From assembly GCA_021819105.1 (NCBI GenBank), contig JAKASK010000002.1, positions 22,992 through 86,991 of the forward strand: DNA of 64,000 nucleotides, read 5' to 3'. The notes beneath the pieces are model-generated. The model saw nothing but the letters and a program-made list of their open reading frames with translations. It had not been told where the DNA came from and ran no database searches. Within the stretch, counting starts at the first letter, position 1; every line of letters starts with the position of its first letter. The translations under genes were made by a program, and so were the position numbers. The stretch comes from an archaeon (GTDB lineage: Archaea; Thermoproteota; Nitrososphaeria; Nitrososphaerales; Gagatemarchaeaceae). Of the stretch, positions 52,304 through 61,259 are shown piece by piece.

Positions 52304-53368
52304 TTGGCGAAGAAGGCAAGGGTGGCAATTGCCGGCGTGGGGAACTGCGCTTCTGCGCTCATCCAAGGACTGCATTACTATTCCAAGAAGGGGCCCGACG
52401 AGGGACTGACCTACTGGGACGTCGGAGGCTACACCCCGAAGGACGTCGAGATTGTCGCCGCCTTCGACGTCAACGCCAAGAAGGTGGGCAAAGACCTTTC
52501 GCAGGCCATCTTCCAGCACCCTAACAACACGGAGAAGATCGCCGACGTCCCCAACATGGGGGTCAGGGTGAAGAAAGGGCCGCTCCACGACGGGATTGGG
52601 AAGTATCTGAAGGAGGTAGTCCCTGTGTCGGGGCAGCCGGACCAGGACGTGGTCCAGGAGCTCAAGGACACGGGGGCGGACATTCTCGTGAACTATCTGC
52701 CCGTGGGGAGCACTCTGGCTACGGCGGCCTACGCGGAGTCGGCGCTCAAGGCGGGCCTCGCCTTCGTCAACGCGATCCCGGTTTTCATAGCGTCGACCAA
52801 GGAGTGGTCCGACCGGTTCGCCGAGGCCGGGCTCCCGGTGGCCGGTGACGACGTGATGAGCCAGGTGGGCGCGACGGTGCTTCACAAGACCCTGGTGAAG
52901 ATGGCGATCGACAGGGGGGTGAAGGTCGACGAGACCTACCAGCTGAACATCGGCGGCGACACAGACTTCCTGAACATGCTCGAGGAGAGCAGGCTGAAAG
53001 ACAAGCGAGAGAGCAAGACGAGCGCCGTGAGGGCGATGTCCCCCTACGAGGTACCGACGAGGATCGGGCCCAGCGACTACGTCCCCTTCCTTGCCAACGA
53101 CAAAGTCTGCTACATCTGGCTGAAGGGGCGCTACTTCGGAGGGACGACGGTCAAGATGGACGTGAAGCTGCACGTGGTGGACGCATACGACAGCGGAGGG
53201 ATCATGGTCGACGCGATACGGGGAGCCAAGTTGGCGCTGGACAGGGGAGTCGCAGGTCAGCTGGAGAGCCTTTCGGCCTTCTGCTTCAAACACCCGCCCA
53301 TCCAGATGCCCTACCCAGCCGCAAAGACGGCGTTCGAGGAATTCATTTCGGGGAAGCGGGGCCGCTAG
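52304..53368 (+). CDS. ino1: myo-inositol-1-phosphate synthase
   Basis: 354 residues from TTG 52304, preceded by GGAGGAGGG. RVAIAGVGNCASALIQGLHYY is the NAD-binding start. DILVNYLPVGSTLATAAYA, AFVNAIPVFIAS and NIGGDTDFLNMLEESRLKDKRESKT are core family motifs. It makes inositol 1-phosphate from glucose 6-phosphate, used in archaeal inositol lipids and other inositol compounds. Candidate PadR-controlled gene. Its 3' end overlaps the convergent surface-protein gene by 26 bp. Confidence 0.93.
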   Translation: MAKKARVAIAGVGNCASALIQGLHYYSKKGPDEGLTYWDVGGYTPKDVEIVAAFDVNAKKVGKDLSQAIFQHPNNTEKIADVPNMGVRVKKGPLHDGIGKYLKEVVPVSGQPDQDVVQELKDTGADILVNYLPVGSTLATAAYAESALKAGLAFVNAIPVFIASTKEWSDRFAEAGLPVAGDDVMSQVGATVLHKTLVKMAIDRGVKVDETYQLNIGGDTDFLNMLEESRLKDKRESKTSAVRAMSPYEVPTRIGPSDYVPFLANDKVCYIWLKGRYFGGTTVKMDVKLHVVDAYDSGGIMVDAIRGAKLALDRGVAGQLESLSAFCFKHPPIQMPYPAAKTAFEEFISGKRGR

Positions 53369-56066
53369 AGGCCAACCTTCTCACGTAGAAGGCAACCCCG
53401 ACCATTACGACCAGGATTATCGCGATAGGGATGAGGTACCTGGTCACCACGTTCTCCGCGATCGCTATTCCTGACGACGTCGGCACCACTCCGCTCACCG
53501 TCGACCCGGAGTAGGAGAAGGTGAGCTTCGCGCCGGAGAACGGGACCGTGATCCCCGAGCCGGCCACGGCGCTGGCGGAGGCTGTGGCGTTGGCCCCTGG
53601 CCCAAGTGATGGAACGCTAACTGTCAGAATGCGCGAAGTGGCGTTGGCGTTCTGAAGGTCGCTCAAGGTCAGGCCGGCGGGGAGAGGGAGCGTGAAGAGC
53701 ACGTCGTTGACGGACACCCCGGACGGATTGTTGATCTCGACGGTGATGTTGAAGCTCTTCCCCTCTTCGGGGGTCACGGGACTGGTCGCGATGGAGACCG
53801 AGAGAGGCTGATAGACCTGCACCCTGGGCTTCGCTCCGTGGAGGCTGAAGGACGTCCCGCCGAAGAAGAAGGTCGCGTCGGTGGGGGTCCCCGTCATGTT
53901 GCCGTAGGACTGTAACATCGAAACTGGGTAGTCGATCGTGACGTTGCCTCCGGGGGCGATGGTGGCAGACGTCGTCGTGAGCGGCGTCGAAGAAGTGACT
54001 CGGTCGAATGAGTCTGCGGTGGTGGTCACAGTGGCGTTGTAGAACGGCAGCTGCCCGGAGTTGAACGCGGCGGCTGCTACGGTCGAAGCCATCCCCATGA
54101 AGAGCTGCGACGGGGTGAAGGACTTCGTGAGCTTCATCCCTGCAGGGACGGCGGCCAGGTTGGACTCGCCCGAGACGTTCTGACCCGAAGAGAGCCAGTG
54201 GAAGGTAAGGGGCGAGAGTATGAAGTTCACCGGGGATGTAACGTTGTAGGACATGAACGACCGCAGGGTGGTGGACTTGTTGATCTGACCGTAGGTTATG
54301 ACGACCTGATTCCCGGAGCAGGCGATGCCAGTGCCGCTGACCGCACCGCAACCCAGCCAGCTGGGAAGCTCTCCGACCGCCCTGAATGAAGTGGCGTTCG
54401 CCAGCCCGAAGTTGGAGGCTACGAAAGAGATGGTCACGTTGGTGGCTGTGGATGAGAGGGGGGAGAGGGTGGCCCCCAGGGTGAGGACCGGGAACCCGGT
54501 GATTATGGCGACGTGAGAGAAGATCACTGACACCACGTTGGTCTCGGCCTGAAGGGTGTTGCCGTTCGGGTCCTGGTAGGTCACGGTGTAGGAAGTCGTG
54601 GCGTTCACGCTGCCAAGGGCCCCGACCGACAGAGGCACAGAGACCGTAGCAGTCCCGCCGGGAGAACCCCCTGACTTGGGCGCGAGGCCGGCAATCGAGT
54701 GGCCCGCCACCACCACAGAGATCGCGGGCGAAGTCCCCACGTTGAATACGGTGACGTTCATGGTCTGGGTCGAGCCCGCAGGCTTTCCCAGGCTCCCGAT
54801 TGGAGACACTATCGCATAGACAACCGGCTCGTCGACCCCCAGGGAGAGGGTGATGGGGTTGAGCTGGGTCGTCCCGGTGAAAGTCTTTCCGTTGGCCTGG
54901 TACTGATAGCGGACCGCCGAGGCGGGTATGGTGAGCGGGCCCGTGGCCGACCCGGTGTACTCCAGTCTGTATACAGGGGTGGTGCTTGCCCCGACGGTCA
55001 GCGACGTGGAAGTGAGGCTGTCGTTGCCGCCGAGGAACTTGAAGTCACCCGAGCCGTTCCACCAGCCGTCGGTGTAGGTGATGTTGGTGATCGTATACGC
55101 AGGGGAGATGTTGGTGAACGCCAACGTGACCGCGAGGTTGTCCCCGGTCCTCAGTACCCCGACGTCGACCGCCCGGGTCGCGAGGAGGGTCGCGGGCTGT
55201 TGCACGAGGGTTGCGTTGACCCTCGAGATGCTCTTGCCTGGAGCCACGTTCAGAGTGTAGGTGCTGGTGAACGAACGGGTGTCGGTCGACAGGGTGGCCG
55301 GGTCTGACGACTGCATTATACCGTCGAGGGCCTTGATCTGGACCACCGAAGAAGAGCTCTGACTCGACGCGTTGAGGTGGCTCACCGTCGCCCCGAAGTA
55401 CGACAGCACCGTCGGCGTCCCGGTCGAGCTCACGGCCGAAGTGGCAATCGAACCGACCACGAGGCTGTGCTGGAAGCCGGACGACGAGCTCACCCCCTCG
55501 AGCACGATGAACGGCGAGGCCGTCGTGATGAAGCTCGAGGCAGAGATGGCGTTCGAAAACCCGTGCTCTCCCGTCGGGAGGAGCTTCAGCAGGGTGCTAG
55601 ACACCAGAGTCGTGAACGACACGGGGCTGTAGAAGGTGTAGGTCCCCGTCCCGTTCAAGTAGGAGACGAAATCCGTAAGCAGGTAGGAGTCCAGCGCCGA
55701 GGCCGCCGCCGATGCGTGGGCGTAGGAGTCGGAACCGACGGCGAGGAACATCCCCTGGGGGGTGAGGTAGGGCACCGGGAGGAGGTTGTACCCCCTCGGC
55801 CCGAACACCTGGAAGTCAGAGTGCCATCCGGCGGTCGAGACTGCCGTCACGTTGTACCAGCTCAGGCCAGGGGTGGACTCCAGGGCCGACAGGTGGCTGG
55901 AGCCGTTCAGCCCGCCGAAGGTGAAGTACCAGAGCGCGTCCGAGCCTGCGATGTAGACGCTGAGCTTTTCGGAGTAGGCCGGCTGCGCGTGGGCCAACTG
56001 CACAGGGATGGCCGACAGCATCAGAAGGGCAAGGACGGATAAAGCTAGCAACTGAGAACGCTTCAA
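53343..56066 (-). CDS. large secreted surface protein with repeated beta domains and C-terminal anchor
   Basis: 907 residues from TTG 56066, with a TTTATATGG box 31 nt upstream. A signal peptide is clear (QLLALSVLALLMLSAIPVQLAHA, cleaved near residue 27). The body is Ser/Thr/Val-rich and contains repeated COG1361/CARDB-like beta-sandwich segments (TPVYRLEYTGSATGPL, MNVTVFNVGTSPAISVVVAG, FNITVEINNPSGVSVNDVLF). Many N-x-S/T glycosylation sites are present. A single C-terminal membrane helix (YLIPIAIILVVMVGVAFYV) and a basic tail anchor it. Likely an S-layer or surface protein. Confidence 0.85.
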   Translation of the reverse strand: MKRSQLLALSVLALLMLSAIPVQLAHAQPAYSEKLSVYIAGSDALWYFTFGGLNGSSHLSALESTPGLSWYNVTAVSTAGWHSDFQVFGPRGYNLLPVPYLTPQGMFLAVGSDSYAHASAAASALDSYLLTDFVSYLNGTGTYTFYSPVSFTTLVSSTLLKLLPTGEHGFSNAISASSFITTASPFIVLEGVSSSSGFQHSLVVGSIATSAVSSTGTPTVLSYFGATVSHLNASSQSSSSVVQIKALDGIMQSSDPATLSTDTRSFTSTYTLNVAPGKSISRVNATLVQQPATLLATRAVDVGVLRTGDNLAVTLAFTNISPAYTITNITYTDGWWNGSGDFKFLGGNDSLTSTSLTVGASTTPVYRLEYTGSATGPLTIPASAVRYQYQANGKTFTGTTQLNPITLSLGVDEPVVYAIVSPIGSLGKPAGSTQTMNVTVFNVGTSPAISVVVAGHSIAGLAPKSGGSPGGTATVSVPLSVGALGSVNATTSYTVTYQDPNGNTLQAETNVVSVIFSHVAIITGFPVLTLGATLSPLSSTATNVTISFVASNFGLANATSFRAVGELPSWLGCGAVSGTGIACSGNQVVITYGQINKSTTLRSFMSYNVTSPVNFILSPLTFHWLSSGQNVSGESNLAAVPAGMKLTKSFTPSQLFMGMASTVAAAAFNSGQLPFYNATVTTTADSFDRVTSSTPLTTTSATIAPGGNVTIDYPVSMLQSYGNMTGTPTDATFFFGGTSFSLHGAKPRVQVYQPLSVSIATSPVTPEEGKSFNITVEINNPSGVSVNDVLFTLPLPAGLTLSDLQNANATSRILTVSVPSLGPGANATASASAVAGSGITVPFSGAKLTFSYSGSTVSGVVPTSSGIAIAENVVTRYLIPIAIILVVMVGVAFYVRRLASSGPASPK

Positions 56067-56111
56067 GCGAGACGTCGGAAGGCGCTCGGTTCTCCATATA
56101 AAAGAGATTTC

Positions 56112-57110
56112 CTACTTCTTTCGGGAAGTCTCTTCCGACGGGTCGTCGACCCCCTTTTCGTCCAGGAGGAAGACGGCGTCCCGTTCAGGGTGGTAGGGGC
56201 TGTCCACCATCCTCGCTATGCGGTTCTTCGCAGCCTTCCGGAGGTACACCCTGTAGGTGCTGGTGTGCGCGACCACGTGGCCTCCCGTGGGCCTGGTGGG
56301 GTCCCCGAAGAAAGAGTCAGGGGCCGCCTGCACCTGGTTCGTGACCACGACCGCTATGTTGTAGATCTCTGCCGTCCTGAGAAGCTGGTGCATAAAACGG
56401 TTGAGACGCTGCTGCCGCTCCGAGAGGGTCCCTCTGCCGAGGAACTCGGCCCTGTAGTGGGCGACTGCGCTGTCCAATATCACAAGCTTCACCTTGTTGG
56501 GCTCGATTATCCTGCCGAGGTCTTTGACAATCAGCTCCTGGTGCGCGCTGTTGTAGGCCCTGGCCACGGTTATGCGCGAGAGGATCTTCTCGGGGTCCAT
56601 GTCCCTCGCCTCGGCTATCTCTGCGATCCTTTCGGGCCTGAAGGTGCCTTCGGTGTCAACGTAGATCGCCCCTGCGTCGAGGCCCCCCTCCCCCCTGGGC
56701 GCCTGCACCATCACGCTCAGCGTGTGGCAGACCTGACTCTTCCCCGACCCGAACTCGCCGTAGAACTCGGTCATGGCCCAGGTCTCTATGCCTCCCCCGA
56801 GGAGGTCGTCCAGGTTCTTCGAGCCCGTGGAGACCCTGTCTATGGCCTTCCTCTTGACCAGGAGGTCGGCTGCGTTGATGAAGTCTGGCTCGAGGCGGTT
56901 TAGCTCGACCAGCTTTTTGCGCGCCTTGTTGTTCAGTTCGACGGCCTTCGAGACGTCGATGTCTACCGCTTCGGCTATGTCCATCGGCCCCGAGGTGGCG
57001 AGGTCCAGTATCGTCGCTATGCCGGCATCCTTCAGTTTCTGCTTCGTAGCCGGCCCGACGCCTGGGAGGGTGTCAAGTTCGAGCTCTTCGTTGGTCTCAG
57101 TTTCAGGCAA
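56112..57110 (-). CDS. radA: RadA recombinase
   Basis: 332 residues from TTG 57110; a GACTTATC box lies 28 nt upstream. Helix-hairpin-helix domain at about 12-60 (LPGVGPATKQKLKDAGI). Walker A GEFGSGKSQ at about 118-126 and Walker B VKLVILDSAVAH. YVDTEGTFRPERIAEIAEARD and NQVQAAPDSFFGDPTRPTGGHV are diagnostic. It forms DNA filaments for homologous recombination. Located downstream of asnS. Confidence 0.97.
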   Translation of the reverse strand: MPETETNEELELDTLPGVGPATKQKLKDAGIATILDLATSGPMDIAEAVDIDVSKAVELNNKARKKLVELNRLEPDFINAADLLVKRKAIDRVSTGSKNLDDLLGGGIETWAMTEFYGEFGSGKSQVCHTLSVMVQAPRGEGGLDAGAIYVDTEGTFRPERIAEIAEARDMDPEKILSRITVARAYNSAHQELIVKDLGRIIEPNKVKLVILDSAVAHYRAEFLGRGTLSERQQRLNRFMHQLLRTAEIYNIAVVVTNQVQAAPDSFFGDPTRPTGGHVVAHTSTYRVYLRKAAKNRIARMVDSPYHPERDAVFLLDEKGVDDPSEETSRKK

Positions 57111-57147
57111 CGGTCCCCGCGAACGTCTTCAGGTAGATAAGTCTGCG

Positions 57148-58443
57148 CTAGGGAGAGATGCGTGAAAGTGTCCGTGGAAAGAGGCTGGCAGACCTGATGT
57201 GCTTCAGCCCCGCTATCCACCTTGTGGACCTTTCTACCCCGATGCCGAAGCCGGAGTGTGGGGGCATGCCGTACTTCCTGAGCTCCAGGTACCAGGTGAA
57301 CGACTCTCTGGGGAGGTCCTGGCCCTCGATCCTGCTCATGAGCTCGTGGTAGTCATGAATCCTCTGGCCCCCGGTGGCAAGTTCCCCGACTCCTTCGGGT
57401 GCGATCAGGTCGGCGGACTTCGTCACCTTCGGCCTGTCCGGGTAGGTCATGTGATAGAAGGACCTCGCGCTGAGCGGGTAGTCGGTGATGAAGAAGGGGG
57501 AGTCCTGGGTCAAGCTGATCGCCCTCTCGGCTTCGGTGGGCAGGTCGTCCCCCCACTCGAATGGGAAGCCGCTCTTCTCCGCTATCGACCTGGCTTCGTC
57601 ATAGGTGAGCCGGGGGAATGGGAGTTGGGGCTGCTTCAGGGTGCGCCCCAGTATCTTGAGCTCCGCCTGCCTGTTCGCGATCACCCGCTCCACCATCTTC
57701 GAAAGCAACTCCTCCTGCACCTTCATGTTCTCTGCCTGCTCTGCGAACGCCTGCTCCGCCTCTATCATCCAGAATTCAGTCAGGTGCTTCGCCGTCTTGG
57801 ACTTCTCAGCCCTGAAGGCGGGCTGGAAGATCCAGACCTTCTGCAGGGCAGGGAGCGCAGCCTCCTCGTAGAACTGGGCGCTCTGGCTGAGGTTCGCCTG
57901 CTTGCCGAAGTAGTCCAAGGAGAAGAGGGTCGACCCGCCCTCAACCGCGGCCTGCACGAAGGTGGGCGCGCTGATGAGCTGGAACCCGCTCTCCCTGAAG
58001 TAGTCGAAGGCAGCGCCTACGACCTCGGCCCTGATCCTCATCGAGGCTATCGCCTTGGGACCCCTAATGCTGAGGTGCCGCTTGTCGAAGAGGAACGAGG
58101 CCGACTTCGCCGCCGTCTTGGTAATGGGCCAGCTCTCAGCGGGCGCCACCACTTCGAACTCCTTGGCTGAGATCTCCTTCCCTCCGGGGGCCCTCCCGTC
58201 GTCCCGGACCTCGCCTCTGACCACGACAGCCGACTCCTTCGTCGACCTGCGGGCGCCCTCGAAGGCGGCGTCCGAGGTCCCCTTCCTGGCAGACACCTGC
58301 ACGTAGCCGGAGCCGTCCCTGACCTGCACGAACACCAGGCCCCCAACGGTGTGCTTACGCGCGACCCACCCCCTGACCTCGACCGAGACAGGAGACCTGC
58401 CGGCGAGCACGTCGGCCGCGGTCGCCACCACGAAACCTTTCAC
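57148..58443 (-). CDS. asnS: asparaginyl-tRNA synthetase
   Basis: 431 residues from GTG 58443 with GCTTTTAGC 27 nt upstream; a longer frame to 58797 is not conserved. An OB-fold anticodon domain covers about 15-100 (VEVRGWVARKHTVGGLVFVQVRDGSG). The class II core includes VEGGSTLFSLDYFGKQANLSQSAQFY, FRAEKSKTAKHLTEFWMIEAE and the motif 3 HSGFGIGVERSTRWIAGL. The AEKSKTxxHLTEFWMxEAE pattern favours Asn over Asp. Gene is divergent from the ThiI-like protein. Confidence 0.9.
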   Translation of the reverse strand: MKGFVVATAADVLAGRSPVSVEVRGWVARKHTVGGLVFVQVRDGSGYVQVSARKGTSDAAFEGARRSTKESAVVVRGEVRDDGRAPGGKEISAKEFEVVAPAESWPITKTAAKSASFLFDKRHLSIRGPKAIASMRIRAEVVGAAFDYFRESGFQLISAPTFVQAAVEGGSTLFSLDYFGKQANLSQSAQFYEEAALPALQKVWIFQPAFRAEKSKTAKHLTEFWMIEAEQAFAEQAENMKVQEELLSKMVERVIANRQAELKILGRTLKQPQLPFPRLTYDEARSIAEKSGFPFEWGDDLPTEAERAISLTQDSPFFITDYPLSARSFYHMTYPDRPKVTKSADLIAPEGVGELATGGQRIHDYHELMSRIEGQDLPRESFTWYLELRKYGMPPHSGFGIGVERSTRWIAGLKHIRSASLFPRTLSRISP

Positions 58444-58522
58444 GGTGGAGGGCGCTCCTGCACGTGCTAAAAGCGTGATGCGGGGAGCCTCCCCAACGTT
58501 AAAGGGGCCACGGCGGGGTAGC

Positions 58523-59506
58523 ATGGAACATTTCATGACAAAGAGGGCAGCGATACTGAGATGGACCGGGAGAGGGAACGCCACGGACCTGCGGTCGTCG
58601 GTGCAGCACGTCCTGAAGGAGAGGGGTGTGAGGGCGAGAGTCAGCTCGGTGGGGGGCTCTCTGGTCCTGACAGGGCCGGAGCCGGTCGGAGCGTGCTCGA
58701 TCTTCGAGAACATGCCCGGCATCGCCTGGACGGCGGCCGGGTACACCGTAGGCGGCCCTGGGGAAGTGGCGAAGGTCTCTGCGGCGCTCGCGGCCAACTA
58801 CCTCAGGCGCGGCTACAGGTTTTCGGTGAAGGCGGAAGCTTCTGGGCGGGGAAGGTCTTCTGACCTCGCAGGGGCGGTGACATCTGCGATGCTCGAAGAA
58901 GTCAAGGGGGCGAGGGCGGTCAACGAGGGGGCCAAAGTGAGGTTCAGGGCGGCCCTGGACGGAGAGAAGGGCGCGGTGGGGGTCGAGGTCGCCGTCGGTC
59001 CCGGCGGCTCGCCCATGGGGGACGAAAAGGTCGTCTGCCTGGTCTCAGGGGGGGTGCACAGCTCGGTGCTCGCCTGGAACGCTGTCCTTCTGGGGTTCAG
59101 GGTGAAGTTGGTGCATGCGCCGACAGGGGAAGAGAGCACCATGGCGGCGGCCAGGCTGTATGCCGAGCTTTCCAACAGAGCAGACCCGCGCGGGCTCTCA
59201 CTGACACTCGCGGAGGGGGGAGGGTCCGCTGCCGGGCGCCTCTCGAAGGTCGTCGCCAAGTGCAAGGAACAGGTGTTCGGCGGGTTCACGGCAGGGAGGC
59301 CTGCGCCTGCCCTGCTGGGGTCGAAGGTCCTGAGCCCGCTCTACATGATGCCTGAGGAGTCCTTCGAGTCCCAGTTCGCCGCGCTCGGGTTGAAGAGCGA
59401 CGACAGGCTGACCGACTGGGGCGCAGAGGCAGCCGGGACGCCGGGGCTGAGGACCTTTGGAGGGAAGACGGCTGACGTCAGCGGGGTCCTCGACGGCCTC
59501 GCCTGA
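58523..59506 (+). CDS. ThiI-like protein with THUMP domain and altered PP-loop
   Basis: 327 residues from ATG 58523; ACGTTAAAGG lies about 23-27 nt upstream. N-terminal ferredoxin-like part, then a THUMP-like domain (FSVKAEASGRG, VGVEVAVGPGGSPMG). The PP-loop reads VCLVSGGVHSSVLAWNAVLLG (residues about 171-191): the Asp of SGGxDS is His179. There is no rhodanese domain. ThiI makes 4-thiouridine in tRNA; the change suggests altered or lost adenylation. The end overlaps the convergent glycosyltransferase by 29 bp. Confidence 0.75.
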   Translation: MEHFMTKRAAILRWTGRGNATDLRSSVQHVLKERGVRARVSSVGGSLVLTGPEPVGACSIFENMPGIAWTAAGYTVGGPGEVAKVSAALAANYLRRGYRFSVKAEASGRGRSSDLAGAVTSAMLEEVKGARAVNEGAKVRFRAALDGEKGAVGVEVAVGPGGSPMGDEKVVCLVSGGVHSSVLAWNAVLLGFRVKLVHAPTGEESTMAAARLYAELSNRADPRGLSLTLAEGGGSAAGRLSKVVAKCKEQVFGGFTAGRPAPALLGSKVLSPLYMMPEESFESQFAALGLKSDDRLTDWGAEAAGTPGLRTFGGKTADVSGVLDGLA

Positions 59507-60644
59507 CACCCGCCTCCATCGCCGAAACGATCGCAGACAGGGCGTCGTACCTCGAAGCGATTTCGCGGACCCGTTCCGCCCTCCCGGGGAAGGGGCCGCC
59601 GACGAGGGTGCGCAGCGCACTCCTCGCGGTATTTTGGGTGAGCGTCTCCTGCTCGACGGTTACCGAGACCCCGAGCCGAGAAGCCTTGTCTGCGTTGCCT
59701 TCCTGCTCTGGCTGCTTCGGGATTGGGACCAGCAGCATCGGCTTGGACGACAAGATCGCCTGGGCTATGGTCCCATGTCCCGCCCGCGATACAACCACGT
59801 CGCAGGACCCGAAGTACAGGTCCGCTATGTCGCACCATTCATAGTACCAAAGCCTGCCCAACCTCTGCGGGGAGGTGCTGCCCTTGGGGTCCCCCGCGGA
59901 GACCACGAAGGCGAACTCGTCAGACATGGCTTCGCCGAGCTTCAGGGCTGCGTCGAGGAAGGCCGTCCTCGTCATTGGGGGTCCGGACACCTGCCAGAAC
60001 ACCTTCGGCCTTTCGTCGCGGACGAACTCGGCGGCCGCCGCGTCGGGGGCGCTCCTTTCCCTGGGGGCGATGAACCCCACGTAGTGGGTGTTCTCCACTC
60101 CGCTCCCCCATAGGTTCTTCTCGCTTATCGTGTAAGGGGGGGGCAGGTCCGGGAGGAAGACCCGGTCGCTGAGCTCCCAGAGCTTGCCCATGGCCGCAGA
60201 CATCCCCACCGAGAAGAGCCTGGAGAGGGCGCCCTGCCGCCCGTGGGAGCTGGTGAGGTTCAGCTGGTTGAGGACAGTGTAGGTGGGGAGGCGGCGGAGC
60301 TTCCCCGCCAAGGCGGTGGGCAGGGCGGAGTCGCTGAGCACGGCGTCGGCCCCGAACCTGCCGATGTTGGCCAGCTCAGAGAAGAACTGCCTGTCTGTGC
60401 GCGCCATGATCGATGGGGAGTCGAGGATCGTTTCCTTCACTTGGAACTCCCCTTCGTCGGAGTACCTGACGTCGGCCAGGGGGATGGTGTTGCACCGGTA
60501 TCCCTTCTTTTTTATGAGCGAAGCCACCTCCCCGGACGACGAGAATTGGAGCTGGGCCCCCCTCGCCTCCAGCTCCTTGGCGATCTCGAGCATCCTTGTC
60601 GCGTGCCCCAGTCCGGAACCGAAGCACCCGATGTAGACCCTCAT
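59478..60644 (-). CDS. GT-B glycosyltransferase (MurG/MGT-like)
   Basis: 388 residues from ATG 60644, which directly follows the AMMECR1 stop. N-terminal VYIGCFGSGLGHATRMLEIAKEL is the acceptor-side motif. The donor side has KVFWQVSGPPMTR and CDVVVSRAGHGTIAQAILSSKPMLLVPIPKQPEQEGNA, the nucleotide-sugar binding signature. It likely transfers a sugar from UDP-sugar to a lipid or other acceptor at the membrane. Last gene of the tyrS operon. Confidence 0.85.
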   Translation of the reverse strand: MRVYIGCFGSGLGHATRMLEIAKELEARGAQLQFSSSGEVASLIKKKGYRCNTIPLADVRYSDEGEFQVKETILDSPSIMARTDRQFFSELANIGRFGADAVLSDSALPTALAGKLRRLPTYTVLNQLNLTSSHGRQGALSRLFSVGMSAAMGKLWELSDRVFLPDLPPPYTISEKNLWGSGVENTHYVGFIAPRERSAPDAAAAEFVRDERPKVFWQVSGPPMTRTAFLDAALKLGEAMSDEFAFVVSAGDPKGSTSPQRLGRLWYYEWCDIADLYFGSCDVVVSRAGHGTIAQAILSSKPMLLVPIPKQPEQEGNADKASRLGVSVTVEQETLTQNTARSALRTLVGGPFPGRAERVREIASRYDALSAIVSAMEAGVRRGRRGPR

Positions 60645-61259
60645 CTATTCCTCCTGGCCCGTCCTGACGACCTCGCCTCTCGGCGACACTTCCCCGAAGA
60701 CTTCGGCCTGAAAGACCTCGACCTTCGTGCCGCTGCTGAGCCAGGCGTCCGGCGGGAGCCCTGCCTTGATGCACGCCTCCGACAGGTATGTTTCATGGTC
60801 CCACCCCTGCTCGGTCGCGACCTGGGGGAGGAACAGCCCGCTCGCGAACCTGTTCGAAACGACCACCCCGTCCACCCCGAGCCTGACCATGGCAGGGAGG
60901 TCCGTGCGACTTGGGGCTTTCACCTCGCGGGGGAGCGTGAGCACGCTCACTTCGACGACTATGCTCCCAAGCTCGTCAGGCTGCACAGGGTATGGAAAAC
61001 GGGGGTCTTCAGAGGCGTAAACGGCGACGTCCTTGATCGCTTCCCCGAGGGGCTTGACAGGCTCCGAGTAGCCTATGCATCCCCTCAGGCTCTTGACCCC
61101 AGCCTCCAGCTTGTTGAGTGTCACGAAGACCCCCCTCTTTTCGGAGAACACTGGGGGGAGCTTTCGCACGCTCTCGCCGCGGTTTCCCAGGACGTGAGCC
61201 TCGAGGACGTCCCTGGCGAGGAGCACGGCCCGCCTTCCGTCGGCCGATGTGAGTGGCAA
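60645..61259 (-). CDS. AMMECR1-family protein
   Basis: 204 residues from TTG 61259. The conserved LRGCIGYSEPVKPLGEAIKDVAVYASEDPRFP is the family signature, and LPQVATEQGWDHETYLSEACIKAGLPPDAW follows. Function in archaea is unknown; a redox or catalytic Cys is suspected. Its first 251 bp lie in another frame of the Mut7-C gene. It joins the glycosyltransferase start directly. Confidence 0.92.
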   Translation of the reverse strand: MPLTSADGRRAVLLARDVLEAHVLGNRGESVRKLPPVFSEKRGVFVTLNKLEAGVKSLRGCIGYSEPVKPLGEAIKDVAVYASEDPRFPYPVQPDELGSIVVEVSVLTLPREVKAPSRTDLPAMVRLGVDGVVVSNRFASGLFLPQVATEQGWDHETYLSEACIKAGLPPDAWLSSGTKVEVFQAEVFGEVSPRGEVVRTGQEE

